NCBI RefSeq assembly: GCF_030209355.1
Contig: NZ_JARVSF010000023.1
Location: forward strand, 124,001 to 188,000
Direction: 5' to 3'
DNA: 64,000 bases
Origin: Pseudarthrobacter sp. fls2-241-R2A-127
Lineage (GTDB): Bacteria > Actinomycetota > Actinomycetes > Actinomycetales > Micrococcaceae
The position numbers and the translations under genes are program-made. The first letter of the stretch is position 1, and each line of letters opens with the position of its first letter. Under the pieces are notes generated by a model. It made no database searches, was not told the origin of the DNA, and saw only the letters and a program-made list of their open reading frames with translations. Shown here piece after piece: positions 63,108-64,000 of this stretch.

Positions 63108-63143
63108 CAGCGGCGGCCGTCCCGTGAGGGGCGGCCGCCGCTG
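63108..63143. terminator. Bidirectional hairpin between the rhomboid gene and greA
   Basis: CAGCGGCGGCCG pairs perfectly with CGGCCGCCGCTG (12 bp) over a 12-nt loop, between two convergent genes. It has no U-tract on either side beyond GTTGCTT. Confidence 0.75.
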
Positions 63144-63174
63144 GTTGCTTACTCGATGCCGGGAAGGCGAAAAC

Positions 63175-63669
63175 TTAGGCTGCGTAGGGCTTGGCGGAGA
63201 GGATCTCCACCTTGATGTCCTTGCCGTTGGGAGCGACGTAGCTGAGGGTGTCCCCCTCCTTGTGGCCCACGATGGCGGCCCCAAGCGGCGACTTTTCGCT
63301 GAACACATCCAAATCGGAGTCGCCGGCGATTTCACGGGAGCCCAGGAGGAACGTCTCTTCGTCTCCCGCGATCTTGGCCACCACGATCATGCCCGGCTCC
63401 ACGATGCCGTCATCGGCAGGTGCTTCACCCACGTGCGCGTCCCGAAGCAGGACTGTCAGCTGGCGGATGCGGGCTTCGATCTTGCCCTGCTCCTCCTTGG
63501 CTGCGTGGTAGCCGCCGTTTTCCTTGAGGTCGCCCTCCTGCCGCGCTGCTTCAATCTTCTGGACGATCTCCGCCCGGCCTGCGCCGGAAAGGTGGTCCAG
63601 CTCTGCCTTCAGGCGGTCAAAAGCTTCCTGGGTGAGCCAGGCTGCAGAAGCGCTGTTGGTGGTAGACAC
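63175..63669 (-). CDS. greA: Transcription elongation factor GreA
   Basis: This 164-residue factor rescues backtracked RNA polymerase by stimulating transcript cleavage. The N-terminal coiled coil includes the acidic tip REGDLKENGGYHAAKEEQ, and the C-terminal FKBP-like domain contains SPLGAAIVGHKEGDTLSY. The GTG at 63669 follows GAGGAGA; the frame extends to 63735 without family similarity. A near-consensus -10 (TACAAT on the minus strand, about 100 bp upstream) is a candidate promoter element. Synteny with the mycobacterial greA region suggests that the gene to its right may be a DUF4307-type membrane protein. Confidence 0.96.
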   Translation of the reverse strand: MSTTNSASAAWLTQEAFDRLKAELDHLSGAGRAEIVQKIEAARQEGDLKENGGYHAAKEEQGKIEARIRQLTVLLRDAHVGEAPADDGIVEPGMIVVAKIAGDEETFLLGSREIAGDSDLDVFSEKSPLGAAIVGHKEGDTLSYVAPNGKDIKVEILSAKPYAA

Positions 63670-63819
63670 GGACTTCTCCTCTGGTGGTCCTACATGCAAA
63701 AGACCCCGCCATGGTGGCCACTTATGGAGCGGCAACCAGCTCAGCGGGGTAAAGGTATCTACACATTGTAGTCAATCACTTGGAGATAACCCAACCTGCA
63801 GGAGTCGCGGGTCACATCC

Positions 63820-64000
63820 CTATTGCGCCTGGCTGGGAATCCAGCAGCTGTCCACCAGGCCCGACACGGACTCCGACTCCGTCAGCACGGTGACGCGCTG
63901 GGCGACTGTCCTGCCGCCGTCGGCCGTTGCATCCGCCGCTGACGGCGGGATGTCCACTACCTTCCAGCCCACGACGGCGAACCTGGAATCCAGCGCCTTG
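63820..64000 (-). CDS. Hypothetical protein, 5' truncated by the window edge
   Basis: The last 59 codons of a minus-strand gene are visible, ending in DSCWIPSQAQ and a TAG stop at 63820-63822. The visible part contains VVGWKVVDIPP and RVTVLTESESVSGL, which look like beta strands of a soluble C-terminal domain. The position upstream of greA on the same strand suggests the small DUF4307-type membrane protein found there in mycobacteria. The visible residues do not let me confirm that. Confidence 0.6.
   Translation of the reverse strand, partial: KALDSRFAVVGWKVVDIPPSAADATADGGRTVAQRVTVLTESESVSGLVDSCWIPSQAQ

Noticed and set aside
63820..64000. Assigning the truncated right-edge gene firmly to DUF4307
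   Set aside because: Synteny with mycobacterial greA suggests it, but the 59 visible residues do not show a feature I can tie to that family.

Overview
The window is a gene-dense, high-GC chromosomal segment from an actinobacterium of the Micrococcaceae, most likely Arthrobacter or Pseudarthrobacter. This rests on GC-rich codon use, frequent GTG starts, apparently leaderless promoters (TANNNT about 6-7 nt before the start codon), the actinobacterial block mazG-eno-ftsB-DUF501-ppx, a manganese/iron-free core metabolic gene set, and actinobacterial-type sdhCDAB and nucleoside-uptake operons. I see no transposase, integrase, phage gene or CRISPR array; it reads as ordinary chromosome with catabolic modules.

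Layout. 1-3825 (minus): a multiple-monosaccharide ABC transporter (permease, cut by the window edge, and a double ATPase) with a ROK repressor; the two promoter regions share an 18/22-identical motif. 4062-9985: a lysine-to-5-aminovalerate module, consisting of a DavA-like amidase, a PucR-family regulator, an APC permease and a DavB-like lysine 2-monooxygenase. 10048-13994: gamma-carbonic anhydrase, purU, and a ZTP riboswitch in front of glyA-folD. 14189-18397: a small membrane protein, exonuclease III, trpS, a 2'-5' RNA ligase-like protein and a YihY/BrkB membrane protein. 18414-23079: a large glycosidase-like protein divergent from an orphan sugar-binding lipoprotein, with two LacI-type palindromes between them, then an alpha/beta hydrolase.

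23251-26788 (minus): sdhCDAB. 27071-31586: manC, an M20 amidohydrolase, ohrR-ohr with a clear OhrR operator, and an MDR oxidoreductase. 31848-42107: nucleoside salvage (BMP lipoprotein, double ATPase, two permeases, cytidine deaminase, thymidine phosphorylase), two DedA proteins and adenosine deaminase. 42100-49537: mazG, enolase, FtsB-like protein, DUF501 protein, Ppx/GppA, a mycosin-like protease without an ESX locus, and type II NADH dehydrogenase behind a Rex-like site. 49647-49720: a tRNA with anticodon UAA and an unusually short variable loop. 49967-55283: livJHMGF behind a CRP/GlxR-like site. 55435-63669: a Bax-inhibitor-1 protein, galTK, galM, an AI-2E family transporter, ilvA, a rhomboid protease and greA. 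A truncated gene runs off the right edge.

The themes are uptake and catabolism of sugars, nucleosides and amino acids, one-carbon metabolism under ZTP control, and respiratory control (sdh, ndh). The most rewarding parts are the lysine module with its dedicated regulator, the ZTP riboswitch with a small reading frame directly behind it, the paired operators, and the atypical UAA tRNA. All family calls come from reading the sequence and recalling family motifs; no database search was run.
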